NCBI RefSeq assembly: GCF_914271435.1
Contig: NZ_CAJZAI010000012.1
Location: forward strand, 82,096 to 146,095
Reading direction: 5' to 3'
Origin: Cupriavidus laharis
GTDB taxonomy: Bacteria > Pseudomonadota > Gammaproteobacteria > Burkholderiales > Burkholderiaceae
Length of the DNA: 64,000 nt
Position 1 is the stretch's first letter; every line of letters starts with the position of its first letter. Below are positions 34,176-41,927 of the stretch, in pieces. The notes below the pieces were generated by a model. That model did not search any database. It was given only the letters and a program-made list of their open reading frames with translations, and had not been told where the DNA came from. The translations under genes and the position numbers were made by a program.

Positions 34176-35945
34176 ATGCAAGCCATTTCTCTCTTCCCCG
34201 TTGGGGCACTCGATCCCATCGAGGACCTGGCGGATCGGGCCATCCTGGCCATTCGCCAATTGCTGGAGGCCGGACATCCTCTGGTCGTCGCCTACAGCGG
34301 CGGCAAGGACAGCAGCATCGTGGCAGCACTCGCGTTGCATGCGGCTGTGCTTCACCGCGCCGCCGGCGGCAACCCACTGGTGGTGGTCACCACTGGTGAC
34401 ACGCTCGTAGAGTCACCCGAGGTGACGGAGCATTACCGCGCCGAGCTGAGCCGCATGCGTGCGTTCGGCAAGCGGAACGGCATTAAGGTGCAGACGGCCA
34501 TCGTCCAGCCCGTGCTGGCCGCAACATTCCAGATAAAGGTCTTGTCGGGCCGGGCGCTGCCAAGTTTCCCCGGTACGCACGGTGACTGCTCAACCGACCT
34601 CAAAATACTCCCACAACGTGCCTTCCGGCGCGGGCTCTTCCGGTCGCTGTCCCAGCAAGGACACGCCGAACCCGTAACGCTGCTTGGCACGCGTTACGCG
34701 GAAAGCGCACGGCGCAACGTCAATATGCGACAGAGAGGGGAATCAGCAACTCGGCCTGCGCGCAATCAAGACGGAGACTTGGTGCTTAGCCCGGTTTGCC
34801 ACTGGCAGGACGACGACATTTGGGAGGGCCTCGCTCTTTACGGCAGCAGCGTGCGGCCCGGCTACTCCGACTTCGAGGACATGCGTCGCCTCTACGCGCA
34901 CGCGGTGGGCACGTCCTGCGCTGTTGTCGCTGACGCGATCCTCTACGGAGGTAGCGGCTCGCGGCGCCAGGGTAAATGTGGCGCCCGGCTCGGGTGCCAC
35001 GTATGCCAGATGGCCGAAGACAAGAGCCTGGCCAACATGGTCGAATACGACGAGCGCTATGCCTACGCCGCAGGCCTGCAGCGGCTGAACCGCTTCATCC
35101 GGAACACCCGCTTCGACTGGGGCCGTCGCCACTGGGTGGGTCGAACCATACGCGGCGGCTTCATCAAGGTCCAGCCGGACACCTACCATCCAACGATGGT
35201 GCGGGAACTGGTGCGGTACATGCTTCAACTGGACTACGACGAGCAGTGTCGCGCTGAAAGAGCCGGGGAACGTCCAAAGTTCGAACTCCTGCCGTTGGAC
35301 ATGCTGGTAGCCGTCGACGCGCTTCAGTCGCTGAACGGGCTGGCTAGACCGTTCGCGGCCTGGGCCGACTGGCGCGATATCCGCACGCGCGGTATCCGGT
35401 ACGACATCCCGGACGTGCCACCGGTTGCGCAGACTGCTGTGCCGCAGGCGCGCTTTCTGCACGTCGGTGAAGAGTGGGACGATACGGCCGCCGCTGCGGA
35501 GTGGACCGGTCTGCGCGATCCCTACCTCGAGAGCTTCACGGCGGATTCGGCCTGTGGGCCGGAGATCCAACTGACGGCGAGCGGCCGCGCGATCTGGTCG
35601 TTACCGACAGATCAGCAGTTTTCCGTGGACGTGGAAGCTGCGCTGCTGATTTCCGAGTTCGAACTGGACCGCTTGTTGGAGACCCACGATGCCGGCGTGG
35701 CGCCTGGTCAGGTCGTCTACGGCTACCGCTGGTACGCGCAGTACGGCTGCCTCACGCTGTCGCACGGACAGCGCGCCGAGCACGACGAGGTCGCGCGGCG
35801 CACCGCGTACAAGGACCGCCTCGGGCTGACCCTTGAGTATGACGTCGGGGCCTTGCGCGAGCGGGCGCTGCCCTTCGAAGCCTTGCAGCCGGCTGGACAG
35901 GCGGCGTGGCAGCAGGTCGCGACGCCGCAGCATTCGCTGTTCTGA
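34176..35945 (+). CDS. DndC-like PAPS-reductase-family (PP-loop) protein
   Basis: A 589-aa protein. The PP-loop SGGKDS is at 41-46, with a GDTLVESPE block near 74. Cysteines in DCSTDLK and in the KCGARLGCHVCQ cluster resemble the Fe-S ligands of DndC (CTxxLK and RFGCWTC). DndC uses ATP and an Fe-S cluster to place sulfur in the DNA backbone. No dndA, B, D or E is present here, so a phosphorothioation role is not supported and a related sulfur or nucleotide chemistry is equally possible. The C-terminal 250 residues are unassigned. Confidence 0.7.
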   Translation: MQAISLFPVGALDPIEDLADRAILAIRQLLEAGHPLVVAYSGGKDSSIVAALALHAAVLHRAAGGNPLVVVTTGDTLVESPEVTEHYRAELSRMRAFGKRNGIKVQTAIVQPVLAATFQIKVLSGRALPSFPGTHGDCSTDLKILPQRAFRRGLFRSLSQQGHAEPVTLLGTRYAESARRNVNMRQRGESATRPARNQDGDLVLSPVCHWQDDDIWEGLALYGSSVRPGYSDFEDMRRLYAHAVGTSCAVVADAILYGGSGSRRQGKCGARLGCHVCQMAEDKSLANMVEYDERYAYAAGLQRLNRFIRNTRFDWGRRHWVGRTIRGGFIKVQPDTYHPTMVRELVRYMLQLDYDEQCRAERAGERPKFELLPLDMLVAVDALQSLNGLARPFAAWADWRDIRTRGIRYDIPDVPPVAQTAVPQARFLHVGEEWDDTAAAAEWTGLRDPYLESFTADSACGPEIQLTASGRAIWSLPTDQQFSVDVEAALLISEFELDRLLETHDAGVAPGQVVYGYRWYAQYGCLTLSHGQRAEHDEVARRTAYKDRLGLTLEYDVGALRERALPFEALQPAGQAAWQQVATPQHSLF

Positions 35946-35961
35946 TGACCGTCAACATGCA

Positions 35962-35997
35962 GAAAAGCCCCGGAATCTCACGATTCCGGGGCTTTTC
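35962..35997. terminator. bidirectional terminator
   Basis: A 16-bp perfect stem GAAAAGCCCCGGAATC/GATTCCGGGGCTTTTC with a TCAC loop separates the convergent DndC-like and HU genes and serves both directions. Confidence 0.85.
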
Positions 35998-36024
35998 CTT
36001 TTGCAGCTGTCGGCCGCGAATCGA

Positions 36025-36459
36025 TTACAGCGCGGCGTCCTTGAGCTTCTTCAGGGGACGCACTTTCACCTTCACGCTGGCCGGCTTGGCGGCGAACCAT
36101 TGCTCCTGGCCGGTAAAGGGGTTCTTGCCGAAGCGCTTCTTGGTGGCGGGAACCTGGATTGCTTGCACCTTGAACAGGCCCGGCAGAGTGAATTCGCCAG
36201 CGCCCTTCTTGTGAATGGCGCTGACGATGGTGTTTTCCAGATGGGCCAGCACCGTTTGAACGGTCCTCTTTTCCAGCTGAGTCTGCTCGATCAGGTGAGT
36301 CAGCAGGCTGGACTTATTGAAGGTGTCCTTGATGGGCTTGCCGACCGGGGCGGCTGCGGCGGCCCTCTTAGCCGGGGCGGCAGCCTTCTTGGCCGGAGCG
36401 GCTTTCTTCGCTGCGGTCTTCGTTGCAGTCTTTGCTACGGGTTTTGCTTTCGTGGCCAT
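36025..36459 (-). CDS. HU-family protein with histone H1-like tail
   Basis: A 144-aa protein. The first 45 residues are a Lys/Ala/Pro tail with AAPAKKA-type repeats; the rest is an HU/IHF domain (KSSLLTHLIEQTQLEK, GEFTLPGLFKVQ, RFGKNPFTGQE). Tailed HU proteins are known in Burkholderiales and bind DNA non-specifically. It is likely a nucleoid protein of the element. TTGCAC, a 16-bp spacer and TATGCT (36523-36550, minus strand) form its promoter. Confidence 0.85.
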   Translation of the reverse strand: MATKAKPVAKTATKTAAKKAAPAKKAAAPAKRAAAAAPVGKPIKDTFNKSSLLTHLIEQTQLEKRTVQTVLAHLENTIVSAIHKKGAGEFTLPGLFKVQAIQVPATKKRFGKNPFTGQEQWFAAKPASVKVKVRPLKKLKDAAL

Positions 36460-36522
36460 AGTCTTAGGTCTGGATAGAAATGCGCGCCTGCCAGCCGGAT
36501 TTGGCTTTCATCGCACCGGCGA

Positions 36523-36550
36523 AGCATAGCAAAGAGGGGCGGCTGTGCAA
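36523..36550 (-). promoter_or_regulatory. promoter of the HU-family gene
   Basis: On the minus strand TTGCAC and TATGCT are separated by 16 bp, about 65 bp before the HU start codon. Confidence 0.55.
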
Positions 36551-36586
36551 GGCCGGGATTTCACGAGGCGTTCGAACGCTGCGCGC

Positions 36587-37498
36587 TTACAACGGTCTGT
36601 CGACAGGGATCGTGGCCGCGATGCGATCGCACGTGCGGTGGCTGGACAGGCCGAGCATCCGGCTGACTTCCTCGCGTGAGCGGCCGGCCATGAGGTGCCG
36701 GCGGCCGAAGGTGTTGCGCAGCGTGCGCGGGCTCAGCTCCGTATCCGTCTCGCCAATCGCTTCGAGAACCGCTGACACGATCCGTCCGAAGCTCATGTCC
36801 GTGATGGGGCGCCCGTCCGGATTCAGCGTGAACAGTCGATCGCCCTCGATCGGCAACGTTTTGCGCCGCGCCAGCCATGCACGAACGACGGGTACGGCAA
36901 AGTCGGGCAGGTGCACCGTGCGGGCGTCTCGGGGCCCGTGAGCGGCCACGAAGAGGTAAGGAGGGCGGGCGTTAGTGACTAGATCCGCGATGCGTGCGGC
37001 ACGCGCTTCCCCTGCGGTGATGCCTGTCGCCAGAAACGTGGCCACGATGGCGTGGCTGCGCAGTTTTGCTAGATCGTTGACAGGCAAACTCAAAAAAGCC
37101 TGCAGCCGGGCATCGTCGTCGACGTCGAGATACTGAGGCGTGGGCTCCATGTCCGGCCACCGCTCGGTAGCAAGAAGCGGGGCGGCTGGGTTGTCCTTGC
37201 GCACGCCGGCGAAGACCAGATGTCGGCATAACCGGTCCAGCAGCTTGACGTACCGCATACGCGTGGCTTGGGAATAGGTTCGGGCCTCGGGGCTTAGCCA
37301 GAAGGCCTCGATATCATCGGCGCCAAATGCGACGACGGACTTCCCCCTGGCCAGCAGATGCCGGCGGAAGTGTTCGAACATGGCCTGATGCTGGACGATC
37401 GAGCGTGCCGCAAACGGGCGGCGATCGGCGCCGGCCGCCTCACGGGCTTGCCAGTCACGGTAGGCTAAGGTGGGATGACTGAGCCAGAGGGTATCCAT
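36587..37498 (-). CDS. tyrosine-recombinase homologue with degenerate active site
   Basis: A 303-aa protein with the overall layout of a tyrosine recombinase: an N-terminal core-binding domain (about 40-125) and a catalytic-like domain. The first catalytic arginine is missing (TGITAGEARAAR where TGLR is usual). The HxLRHT box reads RTLRNTF, LGH reads LGLSSHR, and no tyrosine follows in the normal place. Only the box II arginine remains. It may bind DNA without cutting it, or be a decayed integrase. The start at 37498 is the second in-frame methionine. Confidence 0.65.
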   Translation of the reverse strand: MDTLWLSHPTLAYRDWQAREAAGADRRPFAARSIVQHQAMFEHFRRHLLARGKSVVAFGADDIEAFWLSPEARTYSQATRMRYVKLLDRLCRHLVFAGVRKDNPAAPLLATERWPDMEPTPQYLDVDDDARLQAFLSLPVNDLAKLRSHAIVATFLATGITAGEARAARIADLVTNARPPYLFVAAHGPRDARTVHLPDFAVPVVRAWLARRKTLPIEGDRLFTLNPDGRPITDMSFGRIVSAVLEAIGETDTELSPRTLRNTFGRRHLMAGRSREEVSRMLGLSSHRTCDRIAATIPVDRPL

Positions 37499-37570
37499 GA
37501 CCCCTGTTATATACTGAATTTGCTCTTGCCCACACCCCTGCCGCCTCACCGAGGCGGATATTGCGTGCAG

Positions 37571-37642
37571 CTGTCACGTCTCAAAGTTGTTGAGTTTTGT
37601 CTCACAGTTAGTGGGTTGGATTCTCAAAGTTAATGGGTAAAA
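37571..37642 (+). repeat. left transposon end with three transposase-site repeats
   Basis: The terminal repeat is followed by three direct copies of a roughly 20-bp unit starting at 37578, 37599 and 37621. The consensus is (G/T)TCTCA(A/C)AGTT-N2-TGGGT-N. They match TnsB-binding-site arrays. Confidence 0.8.
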
Positions 37643-38016
37643 GGCGCTGATGATGTCTGCGGCATGCTACGTGGAGGTAGACGTTGCCTGGAATCCGGCG
37701 CGGCGTATCACGGGCGGCAGCTTCCCCCGGCAGCTTCGAGGCCTTTTTAACGCGCTGCGCAAGGCGTCTGCGGGACAGCGATCCGGCGGGGCCACGCGCC
37801 TGGAGCGGACGGCGGACACCACGATCCGCCATGTGATGACCGATATCGTACAAAAACTGCGGACCATGCAGCAGCTGTGGCAGCAAGCGAGCGTGGCGTA
37901 TTCCGACCCTCTAGCAGGGCAGGGGGGAATTGGGAGGAAACCTGCGGCCTGCTACACCGACTCGATGGAATTCAGAGACTGAAGAAGAACATAGTGCTGA
38001 CCCAGTCTGACAGGGC

Positions 38017-38138
38017 CAAGCATGCACTCCGAGTTTGGAAGCTCTCGCTTCTATTACTATGCTTGACTCGGACGTTTCCGCTCTGACGAGCGGAAACGAA
38101 AAGCCGCGTAACGCAGTTGGCGCTGCATCACGCGGCTT
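38017..38138 (+). other. structured noncoding block in the transposon
   Basis: Three foldable units in a row. First, CAAGCAT (38017-38023) and TCCGAGT (38028-38034) are complementary, in crossed order, to ATGCTTG and ACTCGGA (38059-38072), a pseudoknot arrangement. Second, an 11-bp perfect hairpin CGTTTCCGCTC/GAGCGGAAACG (38073-38098). Third, AAGCCGCGT/ACGCGGCTT (38101-38138) with an inner GCAG/CTGC stem. No gene overlaps it. The stretch 37643-38294 otherwise holds no convincing gene. Confidence 0.5.
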
Positions 38139-38294
38139 AGAGTTCTGCGCAGGACCACGAGGCCTACGCATGTACGAAGTTTGATCATTGGGGTGGTACG
38201 TCCTCAGTATTGAACAGCGGGCATGCCGGGTCAAGGATTTTGTCGTCCTGCAATTCGCGAGGCGATTGAAACAATCCCCCGCGTGGAGGCTGAT

Positions 38295-38828
38295 ATGCCT
38301 GCCACCGCTCTGCCCACAGATCCCCTGGGGATATTCCGATGGAGTCCCGCGACACCCCGCATCGGTCGCCGAGCCGTGAGCTACTACGCAAGGTGGCCTT
38401 CTCCGACGCAGGGGCGCTCGATACTGCTGCAAGCCAAGGAGCTACTCCCGGTCACGGGCTTCCTGGAGGCCTGCGCGGTGTTGCAGCTCATCCAGCAGTT
38501 TCACGAGCAACCAGGGGTCCTGAGCCAGACCGCGGCCGGAGGATCGGTTGAGTACCGCCCGGACTTTGTCTTCTCCCGCAGCGGAAATTTGTATCTCGTG
38601 TTCGCGTGCGCGCGGTCAATTGCGCGGACCGTTGATTTGGCTGCCGATCTGATCGCCTACTACCAGGCGAAGCCCGTCAATTTTCGCGTTTGCCGATTCT
38701 CGCCGACCAAGGCAACTGTCGCCGCGCTGTTGGCTCTGAGTCCTGCACAACTCAAGCGGGGATTGCTCAGCGATGCCGAACGACGGTTAGTCATGCATCT
38801 CTTCGAGGAATGGACGGATACGCGTTGA
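38295..38828 (+). CDS. TnsA-like protein, catalytic residues degenerate
   Basis: A 177-aa protein with TnsA hallmarks: HEQP (70-73) and YRPDFVF (87-93), followed by a hydrophobic strand LYLVFACA. TnsA needs a Glu about 18 residues before the EQ, an Asp in PDF and a Lys in the (E/Q)VK strand. Here the Asp is kept, the Lys is replaced (FAC) and the Glu is not at the usual spacing. It likely no longer cuts DNA but may still bind TnsC. The GGAGG before the ATG at 38295 and the order A-B-C-Q support the assignment. Confidence 0.65.
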   Translation: MPATALPTDPLGIFRWSPATPRIGRRAVSYYARWPSPTQGRSILLQAKELLPVTGFLEACAVLQLIQQFHEQPGVLSQTAAGGSVEYRPDFVFSRSGNLYLVFACARSIARTVDLAADLIAYYQAKPVNFRVCRFSPTKATVAALLALSPAQLKRGLLSDAERRLVMHLFEEWTDTR

Positions 38829-38898
38829 ATGCCGCCTCTATGGCGCGAGAATTGCCAACTACCAAGAGCGAGGTCGGCGGTTCATTCGGGGGATAGCT

Positions 38899-41010
38899 AT
38901 GAAGCGAAACGATCAAGTTGCGACGTTGAAAATAGAGAAGCCCGTTGCATGTGCCTCCGAGCTTCTCGAAGCGGCGAAGGCAACGTCGGCGTGCGTGGGG
39001 AGCGGTTCCGGCACCTTCCGGTATGGAGGGAGGACCTATCAGGTTTGCGTGGCGCTTGACGCCAGGACGCTTATTTGCCGGGACCTGCAGGATGGCAAGC
39101 TCGTCGAGTTCGGTACGGATGAGGTCGGCTTTCCGCCGGCCGCTATTGTGGCGGGAGCAACTGGCCAGCTCCGCGACGCGCCTGATACTGTGCGCAAGGA
39201 GACCGCGCGACGGCGCCACTATCTGCGCGAAGTCGCCAGGCATGGCACAGGGGCGTTCCGCCGAGGCGACAGTTTGCGTGCCATCATTCGCCTTGTCGCG
39301 CAGCAATTCGGGGACGAACGGCCGCCGTCCGACTCCACGGTGGTGCGCTGGTGGCAAGCCCTGTTGCGCGATGGTTTCGCGGGACTGGTGTCTCATACGG
39401 ACCTGCGGGGTGGAAAAGGGAAATCCCGCCTGAGTGCGGGCCACGTCGAAAAGATAACCGTGGCGGTGAAGCAGTGTCTGCAGCGACCCAGGCGTTCGGT
39501 CATTGAAATCCTTGGTGAGGCCAACCAGCAGGTCGCAGCGGAGAATGCTTGGGCACCTGGCGCGCCCGAGCGGCCGATCAGCCGTGCGACCCTTTACCGG
39601 TTTCTGCGGAGTCGGCCTGCCATTGAGCGGTTGTGTGCGACAGTCGGAGCGGCCGAGGCGCACCGGATGCTCAGTCTGTCCAAGGCGAATCACAGTGAAG
39701 ATGTGCAGCGGCCACTTCAATGCGTTCAGTCCGACCACGGTCAACTCGATGTGATGCTTGTTGATGAAGTAACCGGGGAGCCGGTAGGTAGGCCATACCT
39801 TTCTGTCATGGTGTGTGTCGCCACGCGCATGGTCGTGGCGTGGGACGTTTCGCTGGCATCCCCCAACGAACAGACCGTTCTCGCCCTATTGTGGCAAGCC
39901 ATGACAGGACGACCAAAAGGAAACCAGAAGCCGATCGCCGACTATGCAGGCATCGACGATGGGAAGGCTGACCAGCCAAAAGAACTTCCGCGACGCCTGG
40001 CCCACGGCCAGGTCGAAATGCTGCTGTTCGATCGTGCCAAGGAGTTCGACTCCGCTGCGGTGCAGTCGGCGTGTTCAGATCTGGACATCGTGGCGATGTT
40101 TTGTCCAGCTTATAGTCCCGACAGGAAGGGATATGTCGAGCGATTCATCGGGACCATCAATCGAAGCTTCATTAGTTCATTGCCGGGTACCACCTACGGT
40201 AATCCAAAAGAGCGTCGCGGTTACGACGCGAGTGCCAACGCTGCCCTGACCATTTCAGGCCTTCGCGCGGTTGTCCAGGTCTGGGTCGATACGGTCTACG
40301 CATCGACGCCGCACGATGGCCTGAACGGAGCGACACCCGAAAATGCCTGGCGGAAACTGGCTAAAGGATGCCGACTCGATTCGCTGCACAGCGACGAGGC
40401 GGTCGCACGCGCATGCCGCCCACGGGAGCGGCGGCACATCGGAAAGAGTGGCATCAAGCTGTTCGGCAATCAACGATATGCCTCTGTCGAGCTCGAGGGA
40501 GTGCGGGTTCAATTTGGTCTGCACTGCGAGGTCACGGTTCGCTTTGATCCATTGGACATCGGCCAGATCTGGGTCACTCATCCGCAGACTCAGTTTGAGC
40601 TGGTCGTACCAAACGTCGATGCGACCTACTCGCGTGGTCTCACGCTACGCGAGCACGAACTTCTGCGCGAACGCCAACGTGCAAGCAATCGTAGCGCGAC
40701 AGACGCCTTCCAACTGACAACAAACCGCGAGGCGGTGCGTCGGGAAGTCGAACGGGCGCAAGTGGACAGGACCATGCGACGGCGCAAGGCCGCGGCGATT
40801 GCCAAGGATATCGATCGTCGCGCCATGCCGGTGATGCCTGCTGCGGCGTCGTTCATTGTTGAGGCAAGCACTGCACCGACACTCGGTGGCTTTCGCATAC
40901 GCGCGCGCAAGGAGTTGCTAGGCTTCGCCATAGGCGCTACGAAGCGTCTTGGTGCGTTGCATCCGTTGCCAAATGCTGATGGCTCAGATGGAGCGAATCA
41001 TGAAGAATGA
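38899..41010 (+). CDS. TnsB/TniA DDE transposase
   Basis: A 703-aa transposase of the Mu/Tn7/Tn5053 type. N-terminal helix-turn-helix domains (about 90-215) precede an integrase catalytic core with Asp in DHGQLDVML, Asp in LLFDRAKEF and Glu in KGYVERFIGT. A beta-barrel and a basic C-terminal tail of about 100 residues follow, the latter probably for TnsC contact. It binds the end repeats and joins 3' ends to target DNA. The start overlaps nothing and has a GGGGG upstream. Confidence 0.9.
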   Translation: MKRNDQVATLKIEKPVACASELLEAAKATSACVGSGSGTFRYGGRTYQVCVALDARTLICRDLQDGKLVEFGTDEVGFPPAAIVAGATGQLRDAPDTVRKETARRRHYLREVARHGTGAFRRGDSLRAIIRLVAQQFGDERPPSDSTVVRWWQALLRDGFAGLVSHTDLRGGKGKSRLSAGHVEKITVAVKQCLQRPRRSVIEILGEANQQVAAENAWAPGAPERPISRATLYRFLRSRPAIERLCATVGAAEAHRMLSLSKANHSEDVQRPLQCVQSDHGQLDVMLVDEVTGEPVGRPYLSVMVCVATRMVVAWDVSLASPNEQTVLALLWQAMTGRPKGNQKPIADYAGIDDGKADQPKELPRRLAHGQVEMLLFDRAKEFDSAAVQSACSDLDIVAMFCPAYSPDRKGYVERFIGTINRSFISSLPGTTYGNPKERRGYDASANAALTISGLRAVVQVWVDTVYASTPHDGLNGATPENAWRKLAKGCRLDSLHSDEAVARACRPRERRHIGKSGIKLFGNQRYASVELEGVRVQFGLHCEVTVRFDPLDIGQIWVTHPQTQFELVVPNVDATYSRGLTLREHELLRERQRASNRSATDAFQLTTNREAVRREVERAQVDRTMRRRKAAAIAKDIDRRAMPVMPAAASFIVEASTAPTLGGFRIRARKELLGFAIGATKRLGALHPLPNADGSDGANHEE

Positions 41011-41926
41011 TGTGGAGGGCTTGGGGGCCACGCGCGAAGTATCGCGGTACATCATCGACTATCCTGCATTCCATGATCTGAGGGAGAGAATGGAACGCAT
41101 GCTTCGTTCGCCCGATCCATGTGGCCTACTGATCGTGGGGGATACAAGAGTGGGAAAGACCACGCTGGCGAAGTCGGTCCTGGAGGCGCACCCCAGGACC
41201 ATTGTCGATGGCACACCAAGCGTTCCGGTGCTCTACATCGAGATCCCGACCATTCCGACAGAAAAGTCCATCGCTCGCGCTCTGATGTTGCAACTCGACG
41301 TGACGACGAGCCTGACACTCAGCGAGCAGGAATTGATCGCCCGCTTTGCCAAAATTGCGGAGTACTGCCGGATTCAGCTGGTGATCATTGACGAGTTTCA
41401 TCACTTCACGGAATCGTCGCACTATCCAAAACTTCTCCGATATGCAAATTCGGTGAAGAGCCTCATGAATCGAGCCAGTGTTTCGGTGGTGCTGATGGGG
41501 CTTCCGAGCTCGCGTGCGATCCTCGATAAGAACCAGCAACTGCGTGGCCGGTTCTCATCGGTACAGCACATCGGTGCATTCGCGTTGGACGATTGCGTCC
41601 AGTTTAATGATTTTTTGGACGTGTTGCGAGCATTAGCGGAAAAGCTCCCCTTTGAAAACGCAATAGAACTGGCTGGCGAACTGTACGGGCCGCGCATGTG
41701 GTATGCGACCCATGGGGCCTTGGGGTACGTGAAGAAACTGCTAATTGAGGCCATTGAAATGAGCGAAACGAACAAACATAAACTCACCATGGCCTTGATG
41801 GAAAAGGCGTTCACGGTGGCGATCTGGCATGACGGAGTTGGGAAGTTGAATCCGTTCAACCGCAGCTTCAGTCACCATCTTCTGGACGAAGTCGGACAGC
41901 CGTTCTGCCCGGACATGACGTTCTGA
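41000..41926 (+). CDS. TnsC/TniB AAA+ ATPase
   Basis: A 308-aa AAA+ ATPase with Walker A GDTRVGKTT at 47-55 and Walker B LVIIDEFHHF. It links target selector and transposase in Tn7-like systems. The ATG at 41000 follows a GGAG and overlaps the end of tnsB by 11 bp. Confidence 0.88.
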   Translation: MKNDVEGLGATREVSRYIIDYPAFHDLRERMERMLRSPDPCGLLIVGDTRVGKTTLAKSVLEAHPRTIVDGTPSVPVLYIEIPTIPTEKSIARALMLQLDVTTSLTLSEQELIARFAKIAEYCRIQLVIIDEFHHFTESSHYPKLLRYANSVKSLMNRASVSVVLMGLPSSRAILDKNQQLRGRFSSVQHIGAFALDDCVQFNDFLDVLRALAEKLPFENAIELAGELYGPRMWYATHGALGYVKKLLIEAIEMSETNKHKLTMALMEKAFTVAIWHDGVGKLNPFNRSFSHHLLDEVGQPFCPDMTF

Positions 41927-41927
41927 G

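Noticed and set aside
37650..37982. 110-aa open frame in the left part of the transposon as a passenger gene
   Set aside because: No family resemblance and no good ribosome site; it would run from the last end repeat, and composition is not gene-like.
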